Shown here: piece after piece, positions 53,468-62,308 of the stretch
Position numbering within the stretch: the first letter of the stretch is position 1
Layout of the letters: each line of letters begins with the position of its first letter
NCBI GenBank assembly: GCA_963697285.1
Contig: CAVONI010000012.1
Coordinates: 620,001 to 684,000 of the forward strand
Length of the DNA stretch: 64,000 nt
Origin: JAEUQQ01 sp963697285
Lineage (GTDB): Bacteria; Acidobacteriota; Vicinamibacteria; Vicinamibacterales; JAFNAJ01
Direction: 5' to 3'
Program-made: the position numbers and the translations under genes
Notes under the pieces: model-generated
Databases searched by the model: none
What the model saw: only the letters and a program-made list of their open reading frames with translations
What the model was told of the DNA's origin: nothing

Positions 53468-54118
53468 GTGCGCCGCGCCTCTCTCGTCGTCGCGCTGGCG
53501 ATCGCGGTGTCGCTGGCGCTCGGCTACGGCGCCGTCCGCTGGTGGATGGCGCGCACCCGCGTGACCGCCCCATCGGCCGCCGTGACGACGGCGCCGGCGG
53601 TCCCCGTCAGGAAGATCCGCGCGAGGCTCTCCTACATCAGCGACGATGGGATGCGACTCGTGCCGGTGGATCGCGAGGTGCCGTTCGGGGCCACGCCGAC
53701 CGAGCAGGCCACACGCCTCGTCGAGGCCCTGCTCGAGGAACCGCCGCCTCCCTACAAGGCGCCGGTGTCGGTCAACACCTCCGTGCGCGGCGTCTTCCTC
53801 ACCGAGCAGGGCGACGCGTTCGTCGACTTGAGCTCGGAAGCCGTCACCGAGCACACGGGCGGCTCGCTCGACGAGCTGTTCTCGGTCTACGCCATCGTCA
53901 ACACCCTCGCGGGCAACATGCCCGCGATCAAGCGCGTGCAGATCCTGGTCGACGGCAAGGAAGTGGACTCGCTCGCGGGACACGTGGACCTGCGCAACCC
54001 GCTGCCGCCCTCCGCACGCTGGACGGCGTTGCCGTCGGCATCGGCGCCGGCTCCGTCCGCGACAGGCGCAACACCGCCCGTATCCGATCCAGCACCTGTG
54101 CCGCCTCGGCCGCGATAG
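53468..54118 (+). CDS. GerMN-domain envelope protein
   Basis: 216 residues from a GTG directly abutting the amidase stop. A membrane anchor (SLVVALAIAVSLALGYGAVRWW) precedes a GerMN domain: LVPVDREVPFGATPTEQATRLVEALLEEP, VFLTEQGDAFVDLSSEAV, LFSVYAIVNTLAGNMPAIKRVQILVDGKEVDSLAGHVDL. This pairing of GerMN with an amidase recurs in bacteria and suggests a role in peptidoglycan remodelling. The tail is Pro/Ala-rich. Confidence 0.88.
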   Translation: MRRASLVVALAIAVSLALGYGAVRWWMARTRVTAPSAAVTTAPAVPVRKIRARLSYISDDGMRLVPVDREVPFGATPTEQATRLVEALLEEPPPPYKAPVSVNTSVRGVFLTEQGDAFVDLSSEAVTEHTGGSLDELFSVYAIVNTLAGNMPAIKRVQILVDGKEVDSLAGHVDLRNPLPPSARWTALPSASAPAPSATGATPPVSDPAPVPPRPR

Positions 54119-54165
54119 GCGCGACCGACCGTCACACCACTCACCACTCACGAAGGCCCCGACTC

Positions 54166-54894
54166 ATGACCCGTTCAGATGCGCGCACTCCCCTCGACCT
54201 TCGCCCCACCACGATCACGCCGGGCTTCCAGATGCACCCCGAGGGGTCGGTGCTCATCGAAGTCGGGCTCACGCGCGTCATCTGCGCGGCGAGCGTCGAG
54301 GATCGCGTGCCCGGGTTCCTGCGCGGGCAGGGCAAGGGATGGGTCACCGCCGAATACGGGATGCTGCCGCGTGCGACCACGACCCGATCGACCCGCGAGG
54401 CGTCGGCGGGCAAGGTCGGCGGGCGCACGATGGAGATCCAACGGCTCATCGGCCGCTCGCTGCGTGCGGTGATCGACCTGGACCGCGTGGGCGAGCGAAC
54501 GATCTGGATCGACTGCGACGTCATCCAGGCCGACGGCGGCACACGGACCGCATCGATCACCGGGGCCTTCGTGGCCATGGTGCTCGCGCTGCAGACGCTG
54601 CGCGCCGCGGGCAAGCTGAGCGAGATGCCCGTCACCGATTACGTCGCCGCCACCAGCGTCGGCATCGTCGACGGCGTGGCCCTGCTCGACCTCGCGTACG
54701 ACGAGGATTCGCGCGCCGAGGTCGACATGAACATCATCAAGACCGGCGACGGCCGCTTCATCGAAGTGCAGGGTACGGCCGAGGGCAAGCCGTTCGATCG
54801 TGCTGCCCTCGACGAACTGCTCGAGGTCGGCAGCCTGGGCATCGACGCGCTCGTCGAGAAGCAGCGCGCCATCGTCGGAGCCTTCCTGGCGTGA
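54166..54894 (+). CDS. rph: Ribonuclease PH
   Basis: 242 residues, family-standard length. Conserved blocks are LRPTTITPGFQMHPEGSVLIEVGLTRVICAASVED, RGQGKGWVTAEYGMLPRAT, EIQRLIGRSLRAVIDL, IDCDVIQADGGTRTASITGA, LDLAYDEDSRAEVDMNIIKTG and FIEVQGTAEG. It trims tRNA 3' ends phosphorolytically. It overlaps rdgB by 4 bp (GTGA), a common bacterial arrangement. Confidence 0.96.
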   Translation: MTRSDARTPLDLRPTTITPGFQMHPEGSVLIEVGLTRVICAASVEDRVPGFLRGQGKGWVTAEYGMLPRATTTRSTREASAGKVGGRTMEIQRLIGRSLRAVIDLDRVGERTIWIDCDVIQADGGTRTASITGAFVAMVLALQTLRAAGKLSEMPVTDYVAATSVGIVDGVALLDLAYDEDSRAEVDMNIIKTGDGRFIEVQGTAEGKPFDRAALDELLEVGSLGIDALVEKQRAIVGAFLA

Positions 54895-55497
54895 GCGCCC
54901 TGCTCATCGCGACGTCGAACCAGGGCAAGTTGCGCGAGATCCGCGACATCCTGCGCGACGTCGCGGGGCTGGAACTGCGGACGCTGGCCGATATCGACCC
55001 GATGGAGGAACCCGACGAGACGGGCGCGACCTTCGAGGAGAACGCCCGGCTCAAGGCGCAGGTACTACGCTGCCGCAACAGGCCTGCTGACCGTCGCCGA
55101 TGACTCCGGCCTCGAGGTCGACGCGCTCGACGGGGCCCCGGGAGTGTTGTCGGCGCGGTTTCCTGGCGACACCTACGCCGAGAAGTTCGACACCATGTTC
55201 GCCATGCTGGACGCACGCGGCGTCGAGTCGAGCACGGCCCGGTTCGTGTGCGCGCTGTCGCTCGTCCGCGGCGACGAGGTGCTGTTCGAGGCACGCGGCG
55301 TGGTCGAGGGCGTGATCACGAGGCGGCCGCGGGGCGAGCACGGATTCGGTTACGATCCGATCTTCTTCCATCCCCCGTTTGGCCTGACGCTGGCCGAGGT
55401 GCCGCTCGAGCGGAAGCGCGAGGTGAGCCACCGCGGGAAGGCGTTCGAGCAGTTGAAGGCCTTCCTCGTCTCCCGTGGTGGTGGCGCATGGACCTGA
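54891..55497 (+). CDS. rdgB: XTP/dITP diphosphatase (RdgB/HAM1), one +1 frameshift
   Basis: From the GTG overlapping rph it reads SALLIATSNQGKLREIRDILRDV and TGATFEENARLKA, then an extra base near 55060 shifts the frame, after which YYAAATGLLTVADDSGLEVDALDGAPGVLSARF, GEHGFGYDPIFFHP and SHRGKAFEQLKAF complete the family. It removes non-canonical purine triphosphates. About 201 residues if restored. The single shift in a universally conserved gene next to intact rph points to a likely sequence error. Its end overlaps the next gene by 10 bp. Confidence 0.88.
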
Positions 55498-56810
55498 CGT
55501 TCGTCGATCGCGCGCTGGGCAGCGGCATCCCGTACATCACGTACGCGATTCCCATCTTCTTCCTGCTGATCGGGATCGAGTTCGTCGCAGGCCTCGTGCT
55601 CGATCGCGACGACTACCGCCTGAACGACTCGCTCAGCGATCTCGGGTGCGGCATCGCCGACCAGGTCGTCGGCATCTTCCTCAAGACCGGCGTCTTCGCG
55701 GGCTACCTGTGGTGCTTCCAGTTCGTCACGACGCGTGGCTGGAATCTCGTCGACGTCAGCAGTTACTCGCCGGCCGGGAAGTGGGCCGCGGCCATCGCGC
55801 TGCTGCTCGGCGTGGATCTCGCCTACTACTGGTTCCACCGCGTGTCGCACGAGCGCAACCTGCCCTGGGCCGGGCACGTCGTGCACCACTCGAGCGAGGA
55901 GTACAACCTGACGGTGGCATTGCGCCAGGGGGCGACGCAGTCGCTGTTCTCGTGGGTGTTCTACCTCCCGCTCGCGCTGCTCGGCTTCCCGCCGCTGTGG
56001 TTCCTCGCGGTGTCGGCCTTCGACACCCTCTACCAGTTCTGGATCCACACCCGCGTCATCGATCGGCTCGGATGGCTCGAGTGGGTGCTCAACACGCCGT
56101 CGCACCATCGCGTGCACCATGCGCGCAACCCGAAGTACCTCGATCGCAACTACGCCGGCGTGCTCATCGTGTGGGATCGCTGGTTCGGCACCTTCCAGGC
56201 CGAAGACGAGGCCCCGGTCTACGGCCTCACGAAGCCGCTCGCCTCGTGGAACCCCGTGTGGGCCAACCTGCACGTGTGGGCCGACCTGGCGCGCGACGCG
56301 TGGATGGCGCCGCGCCTGTCAGACAAGCTGCGCGTGTGGATCGCGCCACAGGGATGGCGCCCCGAAGGCGTGCCGGCGCGCCCGTCGGCCGAACCCGTGG
56401 ACCTCGCGCATGCCGAGCGCTACGACGTGCGCGCACCGACGCGCGTGAGCCTGTATGTCTCGCTGCATTTCCTGGTGACGCTCGGGTTCGCCGTGTCGTT
56501 GCTCGTCTCGTCGCGCGAGGTCTCCAATCCTGTGGTCGTCGCGGCGAGTGTCGCGTTCGTCCTGTGGTCGCTCGGCAACGGCGCAGGCCTGACCGAGCGC
56601 CGATGGTGGGCGAGCGCGTCAGAGGGCATGCGCCTCGCCGTGGCGGCCGCGATTGGCCTGCACCTCGCAAGCAGCGATGCCGACAGCATCCGCGGCGGCC
56701 TGGTGCTGGGCGGTGTCGCCGTGTCGGCTGCGTGGCTCTCCACCTGCCGCGACTGGCTGCGCGTGGCCCGACGCGGCATGGATGCGCACCCGATCGCCGA
56801 ACAGGGATGA
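55488..56810 (+). CDS. Sterol desaturase / fatty acid hydroxylase superfamily membrane protein
   Basis: 440 residues. Membrane helices surround the di-iron histidine motifs: HRVSH near residue 120, GHVVHHSS and TPSHHRVHHA. It resembles the bacterial sterol desaturase-like group, which hydroxylates or cleaves lipid ethers; the substrate is unknown. An extra C-terminal set of hydrophobic segments (from about 325) is present. It overlaps rdgB by 10 bp and is followed by lgt. Confidence 0.87.
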   Translation: MDLTFVDRALGSGIPYITYAIPIFFLLIGIEFVAGLVLDRDDYRLNDSLSDLGCGIADQVVGIFLKTGVFAGYLWCFQFVTTRGWNLVDVSSYSPAGKWAAAIALLLGVDLAYYWFHRVSHERNLPWAGHVVHHSSEEYNLTVALRQGATQSLFSWVFYLPLALLGFPPLWFLAVSAFDTLYQFWIHTRVIDRLGWLEWVLNTPSHHRVHHARNPKYLDRNYAGVLIVWDRWFGTFQAEDEAPVYGLTKPLASWNPVWANLHVWADLARDAWMAPRLSDKLRVWIAPQGWRPEGVPARPSAEPVDLAHAERYDVRAPTRVSLYVSLHFLVTLGFAVSLLVSSREVSNPVVVAASVAFVLWSLGNGAGLTERRWWASASEGMRLAVAAAIGLHLASSDADSIRGGLVLGGVAVSAAWLSTCRDWLRVARRGMDAHPIAEQG

Positions 56811-56898
56811 GTCGGCGGGCTGACCCGCTGGCCTGAGCCCGTGGGGCCAGAGCCGGGGCGGCCAGAGCCGCGCGATCGAACGGGAGTAGACTCACCGC

Positions 56899-57876
56899 GT
56901 GATCGGGCCGTTCGTTCACCGCATCGATCCCGTGATCGCCGAGGTCGGCGGCGTCTACCTCTGGTGGTACGGCCTCAGCTACACGCTGGCGTTCATCCAA
57001 CTGCTCGTCTTCGTGCGGCGGCATCGCGCGTCGCTCGCGCTGAGCGATCGCGAGGCGTGGGCGCTCACGCTGATGTTCGCCGCGGGCGTGTTGCTCGGCG
57101 GACGCGCCATCCAGGTCGCCTTCGACGAGTGGCCGCTCTATCGCGAGGCCCCGCACCTCGTGCCCGCCTACTGGCTCGGCGGGATGGCGACGCACGGCCT
57201 GATGCTCGGTGCCCTCTGCGGCACGCTGCTGTTCACGGTGGTCTACGGGAAGTCGTTTCTCGCGCTGGCAGACGCGCTGGTGATTCCGGGCGCTGTCCTG
57301 ATGGGCCTGGGCCGCATCGGCAACTTCATCGACGGCCAGATCGTCGGCGCCGTGACCGATGCCTGGTGGGCGGTGAAGTTCCCCGACGCCGAGGGGTTCC
57401 GACACCCCGTGGTGCTCTACGACGGGCTCAAGAACCTGCTGCTGGTGCCCTACCTGCTGCACGTCCGCCGCCACAACCCGACGCCAGGCGCGGTCGCCGC
57501 CCGCTTCGTGTTCTGGTACGCCTTCCTGCGGTTCTTCATCGACCTGTTTCGCGACTACCCGACGCACCGCCTGGCGCTCGGCACCGGCCAGACGCTGAAC
57601 CTGGTGATGGCAGCCGTCGGCGTCGTCCTGTTGATTCGCTCACGCATGCGCCGCCTCGGAAAGCTGCGTCACGCCGGCGCGACACCTGCCAGCGTGGCAC
57701 TGGCCCGCACGGAGCGCGCCACCACGCTGCAGCGCGTGCTGTTCGTGGCGCTCGTGCTCGCGTGCTTGACCATCCCGAGCAACTGGACGCAGGACATCCC
57801 TGCGCGTTACGGCAGGCGCCACCCCGGCATGCAGCATTCGGCGCTCTATCCCCCACTACACACGGTTGCGCCGTAG
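56899..57876 (+). CDS. lgt: Prolipoprotein diacylglyceryl transferase
   Basis: 325 residues from a GTG. Seven membrane spans. The Lgt signature is GLGRIGNFIDGQIVG (usual GRIGNFINGE), with THGLMLGALCG in the catalytic-histidine region and RHPVVLYDGLKNLLL. It attaches diacylglycerol to lipoprotein cysteines at the inner membrane. The C-terminus (from about 275) is extended and Arg-rich. The TAG stop is part of a GTAGGGG motif resembling the intergenic palindrome family. Confidence 0.92.
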   Translation: MIGPFVHRIDPVIAEVGGVYLWWYGLSYTLAFIQLLVFVRRHRASLALSDREAWALTLMFAAGVLLGGRAIQVAFDEWPLYREAPHLVPAYWLGGMATHGLMLGALCGTLLFTVVYGKSFLALADALVIPGAVLMGLGRIGNFIDGQIVGAVTDAWWAVKFPDAEGFRHPVVLYDGLKNLLLVPYLLHVRRHNPTPGAVAARFVFWYAFLRFFIDLFRDYPTHRLALGTGQTLNLVMAAVGVVLLIRSRMRRLGKLRHAGATPASVALARTERATTLQRVLFVALVLACLTIPSNWTQDIPARYGRRHPGMQHSALYPPLHTVAP

Positions 57877-58046
57877 GGGGTTATACTCCCGGCGCGGCCC
57901 TCGCTTCGAGCGCATTCCCACCCTCGAGCTGCTGCCGCGCTCCTGCCGACTGCCGCGCTGTGTGCGCTGCGCACCCGCGATCCGCGCGAGCTCGCGTGAG
58001 CCCGCCTCCGACGATCGCTGGGCGCGGCGCCCTACGGAGGGGCCCG

Positions 58047-58691
58047 ATGGCTTCGCACGACCCACACGACCCACACGACTGTCCGCACGCAGCCGGCGTC
58101 AGCCGGCGCGGATTCCTGACGTCCGTCAGCACCGGGGCCATCGGCGTCGTCTCGGTGGCCCACCTGGCCGGCGCCGTCGCGCAACAAGTTCCTCCTGACG
58201 TCACGGCCGCCGACGCGCAACGCACCATCGCCCTCACCGTCAACGGTGAGCTGAAGCGCCTGCACGTCGAGCCGCGCTGGTCGCTGCTCTACGTCCTCAG
58301 GCAGCACCTCGGGCTCACCGCCACCAAGTCGAGCTGCGAGCGTGGCGAATGCGGCGCCTGCACCGTGCTGATCGACGGCGAAGCGCGCTACGCGTGCATG
58401 ACGCTGGCCGTCGAGGCCGACGGTCACGCCATCACGACCCTCGAGGGCCTGATGAACGGCGAGGCCATCGGCCCCGTGCAGCAGGCGTTCGCCGAGCACG
58501 ACGCGCTGCAGTGCGGCTACTGCACGCCCGGGCAGATGATGTCGGTCGAAGGCCTCCTGCGCGCGAACCCCGCACCGACACTGGACGACGTGCGCGTCGC
58601 CGTGTCGGGCAACTTGTGCCGGTGCGGCACCTATCCGCACATCTTCAAGGCCGCTCAGCGCGCCGCAGAGTTGAAGGGGGGACGGTCATGA
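58047..58691 (+). CDS. Periplasmic aldehyde oxidoreductase, [2Fe-2S] subunit (PaoA-like)
   Basis: 214 residues; ggagg lies seven bases before the ATG. A twin-arginine signal (SRRGFLTSVSTGAIGVVSVAHLAG) is followed by a plant-type ferredoxin domain (Cys97, Cys102, Cys105, Cys117) and an alpha-helical [2Fe-2S] domain (Cys156, Cys159, Cys191, Cys193; CGYCTPGQMMS and LCRCGTYPHI). First of three overlapping genes. The His-rich N-terminus before the Arg pair is unusual (MASHDPHDPHDCPHAAG). Confidence 0.92.
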   Translation: MASHDPHDPHDCPHAAGVSRRGFLTSVSTGAIGVVSVAHLAGAVAQQVPPDVTAADAQRTIALTVNGELKRLHVEPRWSLLYVLRQHLGLTATKSSCERGECGACTVLIDGEARYACMTLAVEADGHAITTLEGLMNGEAIGPVQQAFAEHDALQCGYCTPGQMMSVEGLLRANPAPTLDDVRVAVSGNLCRCGTYPHIFKAAQRAAELKGGRS

Positions 58692-61048
58692 ATCCCTGCA
58701 ACGACATCGCCCTCGACGGCGTCGAGCTCGACGCTGCACTGGCCGAGGCACTCGCCAGCCCCTCGAGTGCTCCAGATGCGCCCCCCTGGGCCGACACGAA
58801 GGTGGTCGGACAACGACTTCCCCGCATCGACGCCTACGAGCGCGTCAGCGGCACCGCCGTGTATCCGGCGGATGTGTCGCTGCCGGGGATGCTGCACGCG
58901 GCCATCCTCAGGTGCCCGCACGCCCACGCCAGGGTCGTGAAGCTGGATGCGAGCAAGGCCGCCCGCATGCCCGGCGTCCGCGCGGTGCTCACACCCGATT
59001 CGCCCGGCGCCGACATCCCCTGGTATCCCGGCGAGAAGGGCCCGATCAGCCGGCTGCTCGACACGCATTGCCGCTACGCGGGCGACGAGGTGGCGGCCGT
59101 CGCGGCCGACACGCCGTACCAGGCGTTCGACGCGCTCCGCGCGATCGCGGTGGAATACGAACAGCTGCCATGGGCGGTCACCGCAGACGCCGCGATGAAG
59201 CCCGACGCGCCGATCGTCGTCTCGGGGACGTCGAACCTCGCCGGCGAGCCGCGCACGCAGGGCCGTGGCGACATCGCCGCGGGCTTCGCCGCGGCCGAGG
59301 TCACCATCGAGGGCACCTACTCGACGTCGACGGAACTCCACGTGCCGATGGAATTGCACGGGTGCGTCGTGCGGTGGGACGGCCAGAAGCTGATCGTGTG
59401 GGAGTCGCTGCAGGGCGTGTTCGGGGCCCAGAACACCTACGCCCGCTCGCTGAACCTGCCGCTCTCGAACGTGCGCGTCATCGGCCACTACATGGGCGGC
59501 GGATTCGGCAGCAAGCTCGACACGGGCAAGTACGGCATCATCGCGGCCCTGCTCGCGCGCACCACGGGCCGGCCCGTGCGCCTGTTCATGCCGCGCGAAG
59601 ACACGATGCGCGCGATCGGCAATCGGCCCGGCGTGCGCATGACGGTCAGGATCGGCGCGAAGAAAGACGGCACGCTGACCGCCATCGACTTCGCGTGCAC
59701 CGGGTCGGGCGGCGCGTACTCGGCCGGCGGCACCGGCGGCGTGAACTGGCTGCCACTCGATCTCTACCGCTGTCCCAACGTCAACACGGTCTCGACGAAC
59801 GTGTTCATGCACGTGGGTCCGGAGCGGGCGTTTCGCGCACCCGGGCATCCGCAGGGGGCGTGGGCGCTCGAGCAGGCGATGGATACGCTGGCCACGAAGC
59901 TCGGCATGGATCCGGTGGAGCTTCGACTGAAGAACGTTCCCGAGATCAGCCAGGGCCGCCAGGATCAGGCACGCTACACGAGCACCGGCCTGCGTGACTG
60001 CCTCACCGAGGGCGCACGCACGTTCGGATGGACCGAGGCGAGGGCCAACGCGCAACAGCAGCGCGGCGTGATCCGGCGCGGGGTCGGGGTCGCTGCCGGG
60101 ATGTGGCGCGGCGGGGGCGGCAACCCGCCCGCCACGATCATCGTGCGCCTCGTGTCGGATGGCAGCGCGAGCGTCAACATGGGCGCCAGCGATCTCGGCA
60201 CGGGCACCAAGACCTGGGCGGCGATGATCGTCGCAGAAGAACTGGGCATCCCGGTCGAACGCGTCGCCATCGAGCACGCCGACACGGCGACCACGCAGTT
60301 CACGAACGCGAGCGGTGGCAGCAAGACGGTGCCAACCGAGGCGCCAGCCATCCGCGCGGCGGCGCTCGAGGTCAAGCGCCAGCTCTTCGCGCTCGCGGCC
60401 GCCGACCTGAAGGTCGATGCGTCGGCGCTCTCGGTCGCCGACGGCGCCGTCTTCGTCACGGCCGATCCGTCGAAGCGGATCGTCATCCGCCAGTTCAGGC
60501 CGCTCGCCCAACGTGGCGTCATCGTCGGCGTCGGCGTTCGCAGCGCCGACACGCACGGCATGGCCGTCAATCCCTGGGGCGTGCACTTCGCAGAGGTCGA
60601 GGTCAACACGCAGACCGGGACCATCAAGGTGCACCGCTACGTCGCCGCGCAAGACAGCGGACGCGTCATGAATCGCCTGACCTACGACAACCAGGTCATG
60701 GGCGGCATCACGATGGGACTCGGGCTCGCACTCACCGAGGGCCGCGTGATGGACGACGTGCATGCGGGCCGGGTGCTGACGGCGAACCTGCACGACTACA
60801 AGCTGCCGACTGCGATGGATTCTGTCGTCGCGCCCGAGGTCGTGGTCATCGATCCCCACGACACCACGTGCAACATCGCCGGCGCCAAGGGACTCGGCGA
60901 ACCGGCCACGGTCCCTGCCGCCGCAGCCATCGCCAACGCGGTCGCGCACGCCCTGGGGGTCAGGGTCGCCGACTCCCCCATCACGCCTCAACGAGTGATT
61001 GACGCGCTGGCTGCACCCCGGCCCGCCGCGAAGGGGGTACGATCATGA
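58688..61048 (+). CDS. Periplasmic aldehyde oxidoreductase, molybdenum-cofactor subunit (PaoC/XDH-like)
   Basis: 786 residues, overlapping the first subunit by ATGA. Xanthine-oxidase-family blocks are present: RIDAYERVSGTAVYPADV, HMGGGFGSKL-like GHYMGGGFGSKLDTG, RAFRAPGHPQGAWALE, GASDLGTGTKTWAAMIVAEEL, and the catalytic glutamate Glu738 in AGAKGLGEPATVP. It oxidises aldehydes or heteroaromatics at a Mo-pterin centre, probably with cytosine dinucleotide. It lacks its own signal and presumably follows the Tat-signalled subunit out of the cell. Confidence 0.93.
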   Translation: MNPCNDIALDGVELDAALAEALASPSSAPDAPPWADTKVVGQRLPRIDAYERVSGTAVYPADVSLPGMLHAAILRCPHAHARVVKLDASKAARMPGVRAVLTPDSPGADIPWYPGEKGPISRLLDTHCRYAGDEVAAVAADTPYQAFDALRAIAVEYEQLPWAVTADAAMKPDAPIVVSGTSNLAGEPRTQGRGDIAAGFAAAEVTIEGTYSTSTELHVPMELHGCVVRWDGQKLIVWESLQGVFGAQNTYARSLNLPLSNVRVIGHYMGGGFGSKLDTGKYGIIAALLARTTGRPVRLFMPREDTMRAIGNRPGVRMTVRIGAKKDGTLTAIDFACTGSGGAYSAGGTGGVNWLPLDLYRCPNVNTVSTNVFMHVGPERAFRAPGHPQGAWALEQAMDTLATKLGMDPVELRLKNVPEISQGRQDQARYTSTGLRDCLTEGARTFGWTEARANAQQQRGVIRRGVGVAAGMWRGGGGNPPATIIVRLVSDGSASVNMGASDLGTGTKTWAAMIVAEELGIPVERVAIEHADTATTQFTNASGGSKTVPTEAPAIRAAALEVKRQLFALAAADLKVDASALSVADGAVFVTADPSKRIVIRQFRPLAQRGVIVGVGVRSADTHGMAVNPWGVHFAEVEVNTQTGTIKVHRYVAAQDSGRVMNRLTYDNQVMGGITMGLGLALTEGRVMDDVHAGRVLTANLHDYKLPTAMDSVVAPEVVVIDPHDTTCNIAGAKGLGEPATVPAAAAIANAVAHALGVRVADSPITPQRVIDALAAPRPAAKGVRS

Positions 61049-62016
61049 TTCCCGCGTTCGCCTACACGCGCGCACGGACGGTCGACGAAGCCGTCTCGCT
61101 GCTTGCACGCCCAGACACCCGCGCCGCCGCAGGGGCGACCGACCTGATCGGATGCCTGCGCGACGACGTGTTCACGGCGAAGACCGTCGTGTCGCTCGGC
61201 GGCATCGATGCGTTGAAGGGGATCACCGAGACCTCGGACGGCGGCCTGCGCATCGGGGCGACTACGACCCTGTCGACGATCGTGAAGCACGCCGCCGCGG
61301 CCGGCCGGTATCCTGCGCTCGCGCAGGCGGCGGCGTCGGTGGCGAGCCCACAACTCCGGAACCAGGGCACGCTGGGCGGCAACCTCTGCCAGCGCCCTCG
61401 GTGCTGGTTCTATCGGGGGCAGTACGACTGCGCACGCAAGGGCGGTGACACCTGCTTCGCGATGCAGGGCGACAACCGCTACCACTGCGTCCTCGGCGGC
61501 AGCACGTGCCTCATCGTGCACCCCTCCGACACGGCGACGGCGCTCACCGCGCTCGACGCGATGGTGCACATCGCCGGACCAAAGGGCGAGCGCACGATGC
61601 CCATCGGGCAGTTCTTCGTGCTGCCCGAGCAGGACATGCTGCACGAGAACGTGCTTGGGCCGGGTGAGATCCTGACGGCCGTGACGCTGCCGCCACCGCG
61701 GCCAGGCATGGTCAGCGTGTACCGCAAGGTGCGCGCGCGCGGCGTGTGGGACTTCGCGCTCGCGGCGTGCGCCGTCGCCATCGGGGTCGAGCAGGGCAAG
61801 GTCCGCGAGGCGCGGATCGTGCTCGGCGGCGCAGCGCCGAAGCCCTGGCGCGTCGAGGGCGCCGAGCGGTTACTGATCGGGCGCCGCCTCGACGAGCCGA
61901 CGCGGGTTCGTGCCGCCAGTGCTGCCGTGGCCGGCGCGACACCCCTCGAGCACAACGCGTATAAGGTGGCGATGCTCCGCGGGGTCGTCGCCGAGGCCCT
62001 CGGCAGCGTCGGATGA
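61045..62016 (+). CDS. Periplasmic aldehyde oxidoreductase, FAD subunit with extra Fe-S motif (PaoB-like)
   Basis: 323 residues, overlapping the Mo subunit by ATGA. FAD-binding blocks include AAGATDLIGCL, RIGATTTLSTIV and RNQGTLGGNLCQRPRCW. Cysteines at 115, 120, 129, 137 and 148 match the insertion that carries an additional [4Fe-4S] cluster in E. coli PaoB, supporting a PaoABC rather than an xanthine dehydrogenase identity. The A-C-B gene order differs from the E. coli order. Confidence 0.92.
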   Translation: MIPAFAYTRARTVDEAVSLLARPDTRAAAGATDLIGCLRDDVFTAKTVVSLGGIDALKGITETSDGGLRIGATTTLSTIVKHAAAAGRYPALAQAAASVASPQLRNQGTLGGNLCQRPRCWFYRGQYDCARKGGDTCFAMQGDNRYHCVLGGSTCLIVHPSDTATALTALDAMVHIAGPKGERTMPIGQFFVLPEQDMLHENVLGPGEILTAVTLPPPRPGMVSVYRKVRARGVWDFALAACAVAIGVEQGKVREARIVLGGAAPKPWRVEGAERLLIGRRLDEPTRVRAASAAVAGATPLEHNAYKVAMLRGVVAEALGSVG

Positions 62017-62019
62017 CCG

Positions 62020-62119
62020 CAGGGGCCGCGCCCATGCGCGGCCCGTTTCTGAACCGTGGTGGCCGTGCCCCTGCGCGGCCTGTCGGTGAGGCGTAGGGGC
62101 CGCGCCCCCGCGCGGCCCG
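62020..62119. repeat. Two inverse copies of the GTAGGGGCCGC palindrome family
   Basis: Copies at 62020-62045 and 62093-62119 read (c/g)(a/ta)ggggccgcgccc..gcgcggcccg; both are followed by tttctga/tttatga. A degenerate third copy lies at about 62058-62085. They are reverse complements of the copies at 4893-5097. No gene is supported in 62017-62180. Confidence 0.65.
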
Positions 62120-62179
62120 TTTATGATCCCGTGCGGCCCGCCACGGGTATCGCGGGCAGAGACAGGAAGGGCCAGGGTC

Positions 62180-62308
62180 AGCATGCGGCACCGGTTCACG
62201 CGCCGCGGCGAGGACGTGAGCGTCACCTCTCGGCCGGTCACGGCCAAGACGACCCTGACAGTCGCCATGGCGCCGGGCGGAGGCTTCGCCGCCAGGATCC
62301 ACCCATGA
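62180..62308 (+). pseudogene. Probable C-terminal remnant of a GH97-type alpha-glucosidase
   Basis: An open frame reads RHRFTRRGEDVSVTSRPVTAKTTLTVAMAPGGGFAARIHP and stops with a TGA that overlaps the galK ATG (ATGA). The beta-strand pattern and the ending MAPGGGFAAR resemble the extreme C-terminus of GH97 glycosidases. There is no start or catalytic domain upstream; the repeats at 62020-62119 lie where it should be. The weak homology makes this tentative. Confidence 0.35.

Noticed and set aside
62056..62304. N-terminal extension of galK by 83 codons
   Set aside because: The extension is repeat-derived and Arg/Pro-rich; the galactokinase family starts at MTERHVPQ-like positions and the ATGA junction supports 62305.
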